A DNA stretch of 64,000 nt from Paragorgia papillata (GCA_035771165.1 JAWNZC010000300.1:124001-188000); one strand, 5' to 3'. Shown: positions 1 through 8,721, numbered from the stretch's first letter. Program-made: numbers and translations. The notes: generated from the letters alone by a model not told the origin.

Positions 1-1802
1 CACAGACTTTTTGGGTCCAAATCTTTAGGATTTCTGCGAACAAACTGACCACCACAAACATAACAAGTTGTTGCATTTTGGAAGTTTTTTTCATCCTCTG
101 TTGTCATAATAATCTTTTTTGGTTTTTTGAGATATGTGTGCCAAATCTTTTTTGCTTCTTTTTCAAGACTCTCAACAAACATTTGACCAATATCTTCAAA
201 ATCATACTGTTTTGTGTGGCTTACATATTTTCCAGGAAACACAGATGGGTCAGAGCATATGATATTAAAACCATAGCTGATCGGAATGTGTTCTTGGTAT
301 TTTTGGGTATAACTTTTTTCTTCATCATTTTTTCCACATTTCAAAGTTTTCAACATACACTCAAAGTCTGCCACAATGATGAAAGGGACATCTTGAGTTT
401 TCTTGAAATCCTTTCCACCCCATCCCATGATATTGTCAACACCTTCTTTTGGATATTCCTGGATTTGGGCGTCATGAGTTCTACAAATAGTCTCATGCTT
501 ATTTAGAATTTCCTCTGTTTCAAAAGGGTTCAAACAAAAATCGCAGAAGAACTTTTTATGTTGATGATTGTCATTTTGATCTGTTAGAAGCTTTCCCTTG
601 TCTTTGATGCAACTAAAATGATCATTCCACCAAAATAGGTTGACTCTGTTGTCATGTTCAGACCTGGATATTTGCATTTGGTAAACCTTTTTGATCTCGT
701 CATCATAACTCAAAACATTTACACCTATTTTGTTGTATTGTTCAAACTTGGAAATTTCTTTAATTTTGATGGGGAATGACAGACCCCTAACGTCATAGTC
801 CTCAACCATTAGTTTTATGGATAGTGGCAGTTTTTCCAGGTTTTTTGTGTTTGGTTCTTTTTTGAGAGTTTCGGCAATTGCAACTGCGTACAGAAAACAA
901 TAGTCATCTTTGGTGTTTTGTGGGTTGATGATTGCTTTTTTGTCCTTAATGAATTTTGGTAGTTGCTGGTATTTCTTACCATTTAAAGGCTTGTACTTTG
1001 TTATTGAAATATGGAGTTTTTCAACTGATCTTATGGACCATCCCGAACCCTTTTTCTGATGTGCTGCTAAATTTTCTAACATCTCCCTTTTAGATATTTT
1101 GTACAGCTCCGTAACGTCCTCCTCTGTTGTCATGGCTTTCATATGGGAAGTAAAGTAAAAAGTGTCCACTTCTTCAAGGCTTTCAACATAATCATAATGG
1201 ACAAGTTTACAAATTAGGGTTGTCTTTACCTTTTTGGAATTTTCAATCCCATTAATAAGTTTTTCAACCCCAGCTGTGGTTTGTTCCAAAAATACTGTGG
1301 GGTCTTTGTAATTTTGTCCAGAGATTTCATACAATGCCGCCTTTCCGTTTGCAAAGTCTTTGATCATAATTGGTTCTGTTTGTCTGAGGTTTTTGTTGGC
1401 TTTGGTCTTTCTTTTAAATATTTTTGAAAGTTTGTTACCTAAAACCTGCCGAGTTTTCTTAAGTTTTTTACCAGTACCCAACCATCTCTTACCCCACTTG
1501 AATTTGTCTTGTCTCGCCTCTTCTTGTCTGATCTCTCTCGCCCATTTTTGTTGCTCCTTTTTCTGAAGTCTTTTGTGTGTTTTTTGTTGAAACTTGGTTA
1601 GGTCATCTTTTAACCTATCTTGCTGGTTGATAAGTTTTTGCTCCTGTTTTTGCTCCTTTGCCTTTTCCTTTTCTTGAAGCATGGCAAGTCTTTCGGGTTT
1701 GAAAGGTTTCATTTCCTTGTCCCGTTGCAACTGCCTTTGCTTCCTCAGTCGTGCATTTTCCCGAATTTTTAATAATTTAGGGTCATTAGTTTGTTTCGTC
1801 AT
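1..1802 (-). CDS. Family B DNA polymerase, Polinton/adintovirus type, N-terminal part (cut by window edge)
   Basis: An open frame runs from an ATG at 1802 to the left edge without a stop, giving about 600 residues; the polymerase palm lies outside the window. Residues 1-150 are very basic and rich in K, Q and E. C302 lies in an YCFLYA motif and is followed by a block ending WNDHFSCI near residue 395. A C2HC finger follows (C420, C423, H436, C440). The block then ends in VADFEC, with D479 and E481 matching Exo I of the 3'-5' exonuclease. This order (C-containing block, finger, exonuclease) is known in the protein-primed PolB of Polintons and related viruses. It would replicate the element. The start lies behind a TAATAAAGG leader like that of its neighbours. 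The family call rests on the N-terminal half only. Confidence 0.8.
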   Translation of the reverse strand, partial: MTKQTNDPKLLKIRENARLRKQRQLQRDKEMKPFKPERLAMLQEKEKAKEQKQEQKLINQQDRLKDDLTKFQQKTHKRLQKKEQQKWAREIRQEEARQDKFKWGKRWLGTGKKLKKTRQVLGNKLSKIFKRKTKANKNLRQTEPIMIKDFANGKAALYEISGQNYKDPTVFLEQTTAGVEKLINGIENSKKVKTTLICKLVHYDYVESLEEVDTFYFTSHMKAMTTEEDVTELYKISKREMLENLAAHQKKGSGWSIRSVEKLHISITKYKPLNGKKYQQLPKFIKDKKAIINPQNTKDDYCFLYAVAIAETLKKEPNTKNLEKLPLSIKLMVEDYDVRGLSFPIKIKEISKFEQYNKIGVNVLSYDDEIKKVYQMQISRSEHDNRVNLFWWNDHFSCIKDKGKLLTDQNDNHQHKKFFCDFCLNPFETEEILNKHETICRTHDAQIQEYPKEGVDNIMGWGGKDFKKTQDVPFIIVADFECMLKTLKCGKNDEEKSYTQKYQEHIPISYGFNIICSDPSVFPGKYVSHTKQYDFEDIGQMFVESLEKEAKKIWHTYLKKPKKIIMTTEDEKNFQNATTCYVCGGQFVRRNPKDLDPKSL

Positions 1803-1876
1803 CCTTTATTAGTGTATGAAAAAAATTTAAAATTATTTCTTTAAACCAAAAACTTCTTTTTTTAAAAACTTCATAA

Positions 1877-1910
1877 AAAAATTACTATCCAAAGTTAGAT
1901 AGTAATTTTT
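1877..1910 (-). terminator. Hairpin downstream of the 2003-2440 gene
   Basis: A perfect 13-bp stem (AAAAATTACTATC against its complement) with an 8-nt loop lies between the stop of the upstream minus-strand gene and the polymerase start. Its position matches the other gene-end hairpins in this element, so a 3'-end or termination signal is inferred. Its sequence differs from the TTATAAC family of hairpins. Confidence 0.5.
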
Positions 1911-2002
1911 AAAGGAATGACGGAGTTTACAACTTTGTTGGGATGGAAATGAAACCCTGAAAACAGTCGGTTACTGTTTATTATAGTAGTTTTTTAAAAA
2001 AA

Positions 2003-2440
2003 TTAACGACTTATTGACCATAATTTTCCATCAAACATTACTTCCTTGTTTTTTTTAATACAGTAAGGAATGAAACTTGGGTTTTTGTTTAAAGTTATAC
2101 CGGCTCTGTAAATGCTTGGAAAAATTATATTTTCTGTTTTGTCTCCTTCAACAGATGTCAGTGTTATTTTTACTGGTGTTTTAATTGCATTTCTGTGGTA
2201 CTTGTCATAAACTTCATTTTTAACTAATGGAATGTTAAGTCTTTCGCAAATAGTTTTTAAGTTAAGTTTATGGGAACCTTTGACACCAATTTTACCCCCT
2301 ATTTGTCTTAGTTCTTTGAGGGATGTTGGTGGAAATTTTTCTTCTTGTATTGTTTGGAGTCTTTTGACTGCACTTTCTCTGAGTTGCATTCGTATTTGGA
2401 AAAGTTTTTTGAGTTCTTCAGGAGTTTTTGCATATGTCAT
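2003..2440 (-). CDS. Single-module DNA-binding-like protein (SAP/Rho-N-like helices plus NUMOD1-like repeat)
   Basis: 145 residues. After a charged N-terminal helix (1-40) comes a roughly 40-residue segment around SLKELRQIGGKIGVKG that resembles small SAP/Rho-N-type helical domains. A roughly 60-residue segment follows (PVKITLTSV, FPSIYRAG, IPYCIKKN, GKLWSISR). The FPS-x3-A and GK-x-W pattern is like the NUMOD1/IENR-type repeats of intron-encoded nucleases. The same two-part module occurs twice in the protein at 2874-3731, so the genes are paralogues. No nuclease motif is visible. A role in DNA binding, perhaps regulation or replication, is inferred. The ATG follows an ATAATAAACA leader. Confidence 0.7.
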   Translation of the reverse strand: MTYAKTPEELKKLFQIRMQLRESAVKRLQTIQEEKFPPTSLKELRQIGGKIGVKGSHKLNLKTICERLNIPLVKNEVYDKYHRNAIKTPVKITLTSVEGDKTENIIFPSIYRAGITLNKNPSFIPYCIKKNKEVMFDGKLWSISR

Positions 2441-2577
2441 TGTTTATTATAGTGTTTCTTTTAGAATATTTTATTTTTAAAATAAGAAATTCTGGTTTTG
2501 TGTTTGTTTAATAATAATGTTCATTTCTAACATCATTGTGCACCCAACGATCTTTTTCTTTTTGAACCCATTTTTTT

Positions 2578-2871
2578 CTAAGAATTAGTTTCCTTTTGTC
2601 CTTCCTCTGTCGTCGGATTTGTTGGTACCAGTTTTGAATTCTTGTCAATATCATCATTTATTTTATTTTGTTTTAAAGATTCTGTAGAAGTTGATTTTTT
2701 ACAACTTGGAACCATGGTATAATTTTTTACTGTTTTGTTTGTCCACCCTATTTGCACATTTCCTTCCATTGTCAAATCTTCCCTACCAAAACTAATACCA
2801 AACTGGAAACCTTTTTTGGTAATATGATTTTTGTTAAGTTTTTCTTTTGGTTTTGATTTTGAGTTGCCCAT
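2578..2871 (-). CDS. Small polar protein with predicted N-myristoylation signal
   Basis: 97 residues starting MGNSKSKP. An ATG 42 bases upstream is in frame, but it lies inside the preceding gene. The start at 2871 is favoured because it sits behind an AAAATAAAA leader, begins just after the neighbour's stop, and gives an MGxxxS myristoylation consensus (G2, S6). The rest is rich in K, N, S and T with no membrane segment. Myristoylated virion proteins that bind membranes are known in several large DNA viruses, but I do not recognise this family and a membrane-association role is inference. Confidence 0.65.
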   Translation of the reverse strand: MGNSKSKPKEKLNKNHITKKGFQFGISFGREDLTMEGNVQIGWTNKTVKNYTMVPSCKKSTSTESLKQNKINDDIDKNSKLVPTNPTTEEGQKETNS

Positions 2872-2873
2872 TT

Positions 2874-3731
2874 TTATTTTCGTTTTACAGACCAATATTT
2901 CCCATTGTACCAAACAATTATTTTGTTTTTAATGTAATAACTAATACTGGTATGAGTTTTTAACCCTATTGCCAAAGCAGCCTGTACCAAACTTGGAAAC
3001 TCAATTGTCTCACTTTTGAATGGAACTACTGCTGTAAACAAAACTTTAACAGGTTTTGTTTTTTTGTTAACATATAATTTAGGTTTAACATATTGTAACC
3101 CAAGTTTGTAACATAGGTTTTTGTTGGTAAGGCTGGTTGGATCTATGATTCCGTTTTTAATGGCTATTTTAAGCAACTCTGGTTTTGCAATTGGCTTTAA
3201 ACTAACATGTTCATTTTTTGAATATTCTAAATTTTTTTTATAAAGATCTTCCTGTAAAAGCTCAACCTCAACTTCATTTTCTGTTTTTTGTATGTAACAA
3301 CGACTGACTGTCCAAAATTTTTTGTTATACTCGATGGTGGTCCCATTTTTAATACGGTAATCAATTTTTTTATGATTTTGTTTTCCATCAAGGCATAGGG
3401 AAGCATCAAACATACTTGGAAATTTTACTTCATCACCTCCACCAACCTCTGTAAAGGTTACTTCAACAGGACCCAAATCATGGTAATCTGGGTTACCTGG
3501 TTTTTCATGTGGTTGAAATTCCGTTCCAAGCATTTCAGAAATTGTTTTTCGCGTTAAGTGTTCCAAACATTTGATTCCATTTTCATGACCTAAATATACC
3601 AACTCTGCTCTTGATAAATATGAGTCTGATTCTGATTTTGGATTATGAAGTTCCTTTAGTTTTTCATACAACTCATATTGCATAAGTCTTATTTCTAATT
3701 TTAATTCTTTTAACTGATCTTTACTTTCCAT
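2874..3731 (-). CDS. Two-module DNA-binding-like protein, paralogue of the 2003-2440 gene
   Basis: 285 residues. A coiled-coil-like N-terminus (1-45) is followed by two tandem copies of the module seen singly in the neighbouring gene. Each copy has a helical part (SRAELVYLGHENGIK; AKPELLKIAIKNGII) and a NUMOD1-like part. The latter shows PVEVTFTEV...FPSMFDAS...YRIKNG...KKFWTVSR in copy one and PVKVLFTAV...FPSLVQAA...YYIKNK...GKYWSVKR in copy two. The copies are well diverged, so the duplication is old. Its stop is 2 bases before the downstream ATG at 2871. No catalytic residues are recognised; DNA binding is inferred from the repeat type. Confidence 0.7.
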   Translation of the reverse strand: MESKDQLKELKLEIRLMQYELYEKLKELHNPKSESDSYLSRAELVYLGHENGIKCLEHLTRKTISEMLGTEFQPHEKPGNPDYHDLGPVEVTFTEVGGGDEVKFPSMFDASLCLDGKQNHKKIDYRIKNGTTIEYNKKFWTVSRCYIQKTENEVEVELLQEDLYKKNLEYSKNEHVSLKPIAKPELLKIAIKNGIIDPTSLTNKNLCYKLGLQYVKPKLYVNKKTKPVKVLFTAVVPFKSETIEFPSLVQAALAIGLKTHTSISYYIKNKIIVWYNGKYWSVKRK

Positions 3732-3770
3732 TTATTATACTTTTAAAAACATTCTTTTAAATTCAATTTT

Positions 3771-3796
3771 TTTCATAACCTAACAAGATTATGAAA
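3771..3796 (-). terminator. Hairpin downstream of the 3823-4323 gene
   Basis: TTTCATAA pairs with TTATGAAA across a 10-nt loop just after the stop of the minus-strand gene. It is weaker than the TTATAAC hairpins but sits at the same place relative to a gene end. Confidence 0.35.
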
Positions 3797-3822
3797 GAAG
3801 TAAAAATTTAAGTAATATTAGT

Positions 3823-4323
3823 TCAACTGTCACTGGGATCAACAGAACTGCCACCACTGACATTTTCATTAATATTTTCATTATTTTGTACTGTAACATT
3901 TTTATTTTGGGGTTTTCGGTCCCACACATGTTTCGTAATAATGATGCCACCAGTGAGCAAACCAATCATTGGAATATATGGCGAAATTTTCCTAACCAAG
4001 GACCTAACGTCATCGCAGAAAAGTTTGTTTGAAGATAATTCCGCATCTAGTTTTTCGTCATCTTGTACCAAATCCAGTTGTTCCAATAACTCTGAAAATT
4101 TGGTTACAAGTGTTTCTGTTAACAGAGAAGTTGTTTTGTCTAGTTGGGTTCTCTCATAATTTAGTTTAATTTTTTCAAGTTGTGTCATTGAAGCTTTTTT
4201 AAGATATGCTTCCGAATATTTGATCTCCTTTGCAAAGGATAAGCGAATTAAATCTTCTCGAAGGGTCAAATTTTGCGGTTCGTCAGTTTTTTCGTCATTC
4301 ATTGTTGCGTATTCTGTATTCAT
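3823..4323 (-). CDS. Acidic protein with C-terminal membrane segment
   Basis: 166 residues, not recognised. The first 115 residues are charged and helical. One hydrophobic segment follows near 120-142 (ISPYIPMIGLLTGGIIITK), then a short polar tail rich in N and S. This looks like a tail-anchored protein, possibly a virion or assembly membrane protein. It starts behind ATATAATAA and lies 11 bases after the stop of the next gene upstream. Confidence 0.65.
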   Translation of the reverse strand: MNTEYATMNDEKTDEPQNLTLREDLIRLSFAKEIKYSEAYLKKASMTQLEKIKLNYERTQLDKTTSLLTETLVTKFSELLEQLDLVQDDEKLDAELSSNKLFCDDVRSLVRKISPYIPMIGLLTGGIIITKHVWDRKPQNKNVTVQNNENINENVSGGSSVDPSDS

Positions 4324-4334
4324 TTATTATATGT

Positions 4335-5786
4335 TTATTTTTTCTTATAGTTTTTGTATTCTGTGTAAACAAAATATGTTAAAGCTATTGCAAGGACCCA
4401 CAGATTTTTCGCCAGCCATGCTAATCCTTTTGCACCCCATGACAATGCAGTTGCCAATATGCTAAGAATTGGTGCCAATACGGGCCAAGCAGCTTTTGCA
4501 ATTTTTGCTAATGCTTTTCCTAATGCTCCTGTTGCCTTTGCAGTTGTTACAACAGCAGCTTTTCCAGCCAGTGCTACAGTTGTTATGATTCCACCAATGG
4601 ATATTGCAATTGCAGCTGTTGCTCCCATGTTATTTTTAACCCATTCTTTAAATTTTTCGAATCTGGTTAGGATATGCTCTTCTCCCTGTTGCATTGTTTC
4701 AGCCTCCTGTGGTTTCATGTTTAGTGTTAATCTGACCACCTCTGCCTTTGTTGCACAAGCATCCATTCCCATTTCATAGAGGGGTCTTAATGTTTGGCTG
4801 TCTGTATCTCTTACCAAATCCCTATAAAGATTTTTGTTAATTTCAGCGGCTTCTAGGTTGTCCTTAAGGGCTTTCCGTTTTTCTGCAGGGTTTAGGTGTG
4901 GGTTCTTAGTAATATGTGTAACATCTTTTAGAACCCCGCCAATGTTACCAAGGTTGGTGTCAAGTTCTCCTCCTACACCATTGATTCCAGTATATATAGC
5001 ATCCCCCATAATTAGTACCTGATCCATCAAATCTGTAGCAAGGGCTCTGCGAAGTGCGTTTGCGGCTTCAGGACTAATTCCTAATCTTTTTGAGAATGAT
5101 CCAATTGCTGAGTTTTTGCTTTCTAGTTCAGCCAATTCCAGTAAGTCTTGGAATTCATCAATTTTTTCCTGATATTCGCCTTGTCCCTCATTTTGTATAA
5201 ACTTTCCGGTGACATCTTTGGATACAATCATTACATCATCAAAAGTTAATCCTATTGGCTCTTCTGTTTCGGGGTTGTACATTAGTTTACTTTTTTCTAT
5301 TATTTTTTTGCTTTGAGGGCCATCACTTTTGATTATTTGTTGTCCAAAAACATCTTTGATAAATTGTCTTCTTTTTATGGTACCCCTTCTTTGAATGTCT
5401 CCTTTTATGGAGTTTTCTGCCAGTAGTTGCATTTTTATTTCCCTAGTAGTTTGTTTTCTTTTACCCTTACCTTTTAGTTCGTTCAATCTTTTGGTTAACT
5501 CGTCCTGCTCTTGCATATCGAATTCGTAGTTGTTAGCTGCGCCATCATAGAACACATCGTCTTCCTCCTCCTCTTCTTTTAAAAGACTTTCATTTATATC
5601 TTCTCTATCTAAACGTTCCTGTGTTTCTTCTAATGTTTCTTTTATTCTGGTACCACCAAAATCCGTCTCCTCCTCGGCCATTGCTTCTCTATTTAAACGT
5701 TCCTGTTCATCTTCTTCTGTTCCATTTGGATTTAGGTTTCCCAGTTCGATACCCGGGGTCTCAGTTTTGTTTTCATCAACATCCAT
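4335..5786 (-). CDS. Large structural-like protein with hydrophobic, alanine-rich C-terminus
   Basis: 483 residues. Residues 1-110 are strongly acidic with repeated DRE/NREA-type segments. The middle (about 150-370) is predicted helical with a conserved-looking core (KRLGISPEAANALRRALATDLMD). From about residue 388 there are several hydrophobic or amphipathic stretches (ATAAIAISIGGIITTVAL, ending YFVYTEYKNYKKK). The C-terminus could insert into or disrupt membranes. Polinton-like and adenovirus-like virions carry minor proteins with such helices, but I cannot assign it to a named family. The gene lies 7 bases after the integrase stop and starts behind AAATAAATA. Confidence 0.7.
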   Translation of the reverse strand: MDVDENKTETPGIELGNLNPNGTEEDEQERLNREAMAEEETDFGGTRIKETLEETQERLDREDINESLLKEEEEEDDVFYDGAANNYEFDMQEQDELTKRLNELKGKGKRKQTTREIKMQLLAENSIKGDIQRRGTIKRRQFIKDVFGQQIIKSDGPQSKKIIEKSKLMYNPETEEPIGLTFDDVMIVSKDVTGKFIQNEGQGEYQEKIDEFQDLLELAELESKNSAIGSFSKRLGISPEAANALRRALATDLMDQVLIMGDAIYTGINGVGGELDTNLGNIGGVLKDVTHITKNPHLNPAEKRKALKDNLEAAEINKNLYRDLVRDTDSQTLRPLYEMGMDACATKAEVVRLTLNMKPQEAETMQQGEEHILTRFEKFKEWVKNNMGATAAIAISIGGIITTVALAGKAAVVTTAKATGALGKALAKIAKAAWPVLAPILSILATALSWGAKGLAWLAKNLWVLAIALTYFVYTEYKNYKKK

Positions 5787-5793
5787 TATTTAT

Positions 5794-6765
5794 TTATGTC
5801 TGTTCTCCAACAACTTTTACCAACTCCTCACCATAAAATTTTCCCATAATGTCCTCCTCCTTATCCCGAATTCTATACATAACTGGAACTCCTCTAAAAA
5901 CCGCTGACACAGTAAAAATTTCATCTGTAAAATTTGGATCATAACCTTTTGCAAAGTTTTTTCTGTACTTTTGGATTCTGACATGTTCGCCAATTTTGAA
6001 TTTTGGGTTTATTTGGGATTCAAGAGGAGGAATTCCGTACAGGGTGAAGAAAACTTTGGATTGGTTGCCATCATTAACATCTTTTGGTTTCATTTTAATG
6101 GTGCTATGGATTGTGTTGTTGTAACTGTTTACAAATTTGTCGAGACTATTTAACCACTCCTTGTTCCCTTTGAAAGTAAAAAATTTCCACATCCTGGTTT
6201 TCAAAGTTCTGTTGAACCTTTCCACAAGTGCAGCCTTTCTATGGGATCTGGATGAAAAATATTCTATGTTTAAAGATTTCAAAAGAGTTTTTACTCCAAC
6301 ATTGTAAAACTCCTTCCCCTCGTCAAACTGGACTGTTTCTGGATATTTGCCAAATCTTTTCTTAAATTCTTCCAACATTTTGCTAACACCTGGCACCATA
6401 GCAACAGTACTTTTTCTATGGACAGGAACAGCAAAACCAAATCTTGACAAAATTTCAATACCTGTCAATATCCACTTTTGATCATTATTTTCAGAACCAA
6501 ATTTCGCCATATCCACCAAGTCCATTTGCATCTGGTCAGCAAGATTTTTGACAAATGTTTTCTGGTATTTTTTTGGTTTTTTGATGGGTTTGTGTAATGT
6601 AAAAACTTTTTGGCTGTGTAACCATTCCTTTACTTGTTTTCTGGTTATTGAAGAATTTTCTTTTACAGCAGCTTGGTAAAGTTTTTCCATGGATTGGTAA
6701 CCTGTTACAGGATTGTAGTAAATATCTCGAAGTTCAAGATCAATGAGTAAAAGTTTATCTTCCAT
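5794..6765 (-). CDS. Retroviral-type (rve) integrase of the Polinton/adintovirus type
   Basis: 323 residues. An N-terminal helical region is followed by an RNase H-fold integrase core with D82 (QMDLVDM), D148 (VQFDEGKEF) and E182 (ALVERFNRTLK), the catalytic D,D(33)E triad. RFNRTLKTRMWK and YNNTIHSTIKMKP are typical of this integrase branch. A C-terminal SH3/chromodomain-like part (about 240-323; IGEHVRIQKYR, FTDEIFTVSAVF) follows. It would insert the element into the host genome by end joining to staggered cuts. It is the first gene of the leftward block and faces the plus-strand gene at 6839 across a 73-bp spacer. No break is seen. Confidence 0.95.
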   Translation of the reverse strand: MEDKLLLIDLELRDIYYNPVTGYQSMEKLYQAAVKENSSITRKQVKEWLHSQKVFTLHKPIKKPKKYQKTFVKNLADQMQMDLVDMAKFGSENNDQKWILTGIEILSRFGFAVPVHRKSTVAMVPGVSKMLEEFKKRFGKYPETVQFDEGKEFYNVGVKTLLKSLNIEYFSSRSHRKAALVERFNRTLKTRMWKFFTFKGNKEWLNSLDKFVNSYNNTIHSTIKMKPKDVNDGNQSKVFFTLYGIPPLESQINPKFKIGEHVRIQKYRKNFAKGYDPNFTDEIFTVSAVFRGVPVMYRIRDKEEDIMGKFYGEELVKVVGEQT

Positions 6766-6838
6766 TTATTTCCAAAAGTTTTAAAAGATTTGCCAACATT
6801 TGCCAATATTTTTTTACCAAAAGTCCCCAAAATAAACA
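6766..6838. promoter_or_regulatory. Divergent promoter spacer between integrase and plus-strand genes
   Basis: This 73-bp spacer separates the only divergent gene pair of the element. It holds GGAAATAA next to the integrase ATG and AAAATAAACA next to the plus-strand ATG. Between them lie two copies of a TTTGCCAA-type string and an AAAGTCCCCAAAA string like those in the repeats at 17,680-17,800. A shared regulatory role is inferred. Confidence 0.5.
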
Positions 6839-8056
6839 ATGACAGAATCTAAAGAATGGCCAAAGGAGTGGGACGTTTTTGGAACAGTCCAAAAATTTTC
6901 CAAACAGAAAAAGGCTTCTGTAAACATAAACATAATTACCATATTTGCAAACGAAAGAGAAAACTTCATTGTAAATTTGAACCCCATCGATTTAACATTC
7001 CAACAGCCAATGAAAACAAGGAATCCAAGCATAAATGATTTCCTCACTATTCCATATTTTACAGCTATTGCTGCCAGTTATGTTGCAAGCTACTTGTGCG
7101 GTATTTCTAACAAGCATTTTAAGAATGGTTTTAAGAGATTTCGGTCTTCTTTTTTGACAAGTATTGTTCATTACCACTATGTTTTTCAGGTAAGAAGGTT
7201 TTTAAAACATCCAAACAAACTCAGAAGGTTTTTAACAGCAGATGTCATAAAAATTTTGCAACACAATCCTAATGACGTTTGGGTAAAGAAAATAAGTAAT
7301 TCCACACAAAGTGCGAAAGAATTTACACAAGACATGAAAGACCTTGGTTACGAAGTTAGATATGTAAATTTAAGAAAAGAAAGTTATGGAAGGGTAAACA
7401 CATATGAAGAACTGGTTTCAGCTGGTTCAAGACATCCCGATGATTTTAAACATTTCGTACCAAAAAATTCCAATGGGTTAACACTATTGGGACAAAAGTT
7501 ATTCCAACAATCCCTAGAATCTTTTGTTTACTGTGTTTTGGGAGCACAGGCAAAAACGAGGTGGGTCATTGTTGGCGAAGGTGCTAAAAGTTTACAAACA
7601 CAAGAAGTGTTTAAAAAGTTAATGGAGGACACAATAGCCCAGGATGACATTACTGTTTCCATTTCAAATATGAGGCAGGCTATTAAGTCCACAAATGTTG
7701 TTCTGAATTTTGCTGTGTCTCCCGGTTTAATTTTAATCCCATCTGACATGAGAATTCTTATTAATCCAATTAGTGGTTTCAACAATGTTCTTACCCTGGC
7801 TACAACAAGAATGACTCTTGGACTTAACAGACATCTCAATATTGGCAAAGATATTGGCAAACCTTTAAAACCTATTGTAGAACCTTTAAAACCTGTAGAG
7901 ACTTTAAAACCTGTTGAAACTAGTGGAAGCAAATATAAGCCAGGAATATTTACTCCTGAAAATGTTGAAAAAAGCGACATTAGATTGCCAGAAGTTTTTG
8001 GGGCTTCAATCGGAACTGTTTTTTTGGTATTTAAAGGAATAGCGAGATTAATTTAA
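6839..8056 (+). CDS. Unknown 405-residue protein with proline/lysine repeat and C-terminal hydrophobic segment
   Basis: 405 residues, not recognised. Residues 1-330 look like a globular mixed fold. Residues about 340-365 carry short tandem repeats (KPLKPIVEPLKPVETLKP), and the end (EVFGASIGTVFLVFKGIARL) is hydrophobic. It is one of only two rightward genes and lies 8 bases before the transcription-factor-like gene, so the two are probably expressed together. The start follows AAAATAAACA. The C-terminal segment suggests membrane attachment. No catalytic pattern was found. Confidence 0.75.
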   Translation: MTESKEWPKEWDVFGTVQKFSKQKKASVNINIITIFANERENFIVNLNPIDLTFQQPMKTRNPSINDFLTIPYFTAIAASYVASYLCGISNKHFKNGFKRFRSSFLTSIVHYHYVFQVRRFLKHPNKLRRFLTADVIKILQHNPNDVWVKKISNSTQSAKEFTQDMKDLGYEVRYVNLRKESYGRVNTYEELVSAGSRHPDDFKHFVPKNSNGLTLLGQKLFQQSLESFVYCVLGAQAKTRWVIVGEGAKSLQTQEVFKKLMEDTIAQDDITVSISNMRQAIKSTNVVLNFAVSPGLILIPSDMRILINPISGFNNVLTLATTRMTLGLNRHLNIGKDIGKPLKPIVEPLKPVETLKPVETSGSKYKPGIFTPENVEKSDIRLPEVFGASIGTVFLVFKGIARLI

Positions 8057-8064
8057 TAAAAGAG

Positions 8065-8721
8065 ATGGCATTCAAATATTTAAACGCTTCAAACTTTCCA
8101 ATCATTGAAACCCCTGAAGAAGAAGAACAAAAAGATTTCAACAAAAGTCTTTTGGAACTCGAAACATACAAAAACAAAACCAGATGTTGTAAGGCAAAAA
8201 GGGATGATGGAATTGAAGGATTCATAATTTGCGGAAAATGTGGTTTGGTTTTGGAAAAGTTACATAGTTTTAACCACAGAGAACAAAACTTACCACTTCC
8301 CCTTAAAAATTATACCAAAATGTTTTGGAAACTGTTCCCAAAGGAAGAGAAAATTGTTGGTTACGAAATTATGAAATTTTTTTTTAAAACAAAAGAACTT
8401 CTTAAAGGTTTAGGTTTGATTTCAGATAAAAATTTCGGCATAAAATACATTATGTTCATCATTATTGGAATTTGCCAAAGAGATGATCTTTTAAAAAAAA
8501 TTAAAAAACCAACTGCAGCAGAATTAAAAACATTTGATGAGATTAGGTACATTTTAAACTATTCTCCAAAAAACAATGCTTACATCCCATACCAAACGGG
8601 GTTCAAAGTATTTGGGAATGCTCTCAGTGTTGAAAATGTTTTGAAAATAGAGGAGATGAGTGGTATCAGAAAGTGTAAGGAAATTACGAAATTGATTAAA
8701 GAAGGAAAGACAAGTCTTTAA
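8065..8721 (+). CDS. TFIIB/VLTF3-like zinc-ribbon transcription factor
   Basis: 218 residues. A zinc ribbon is suggested by C41/C42 and C56-x2-C59-G (GFIICGKCGLVLE). This is the pattern at the N-terminus of TFIIB and of the late transcription factors of nucleocytoplasmic large DNA viruses and relatives. The first cysteine pair is adjacent rather than C-x2-C, which is unusual. The remaining 150 residues are helical and basic, as expected for a DNA- or polymerase-binding domain, but the cyclin repeats of TFIIB are not clear. It probably directs transcription from the element's AATAAATG-type promoters. The gene ends 36 bases before a conserved hairpin and faces the gene ending at 8792. TFIIB-like versus VLTF3-like cannot be settled by eye. 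Confidence 0.7.
   Translation: MAFKYLNASNFPIIETPEEEEQKDFNKSLLELETYKNKTRCCKAKRDDGIEGFIICGKCGLVLEKLHSFNHREQNLPLPLKNYTKMFWKLFPKEEKIVGYEIMKFFFKTKELLKGLGLISDKNFGIKYIMFIIIGICQRDDLLKKIKKPTAAELKTFDEIRYILNYSPKNNAYIPYQTGFKVFGNALSVENVLKIEEMSGIRKCKEITKLIKEGKTSL

Noticed and set aside
78..506. 142-codon plus-strand frame at the left edge
   Set aside because: It is the complement of the PolB exonuclease region, which has clear motifs on the minus strand.
4459..4779. 106-codon plus-strand frame rich in alanine and phenylalanine
   Set aside because: It is the complement of the alanine-rich C-terminus of the 483-residue protein.
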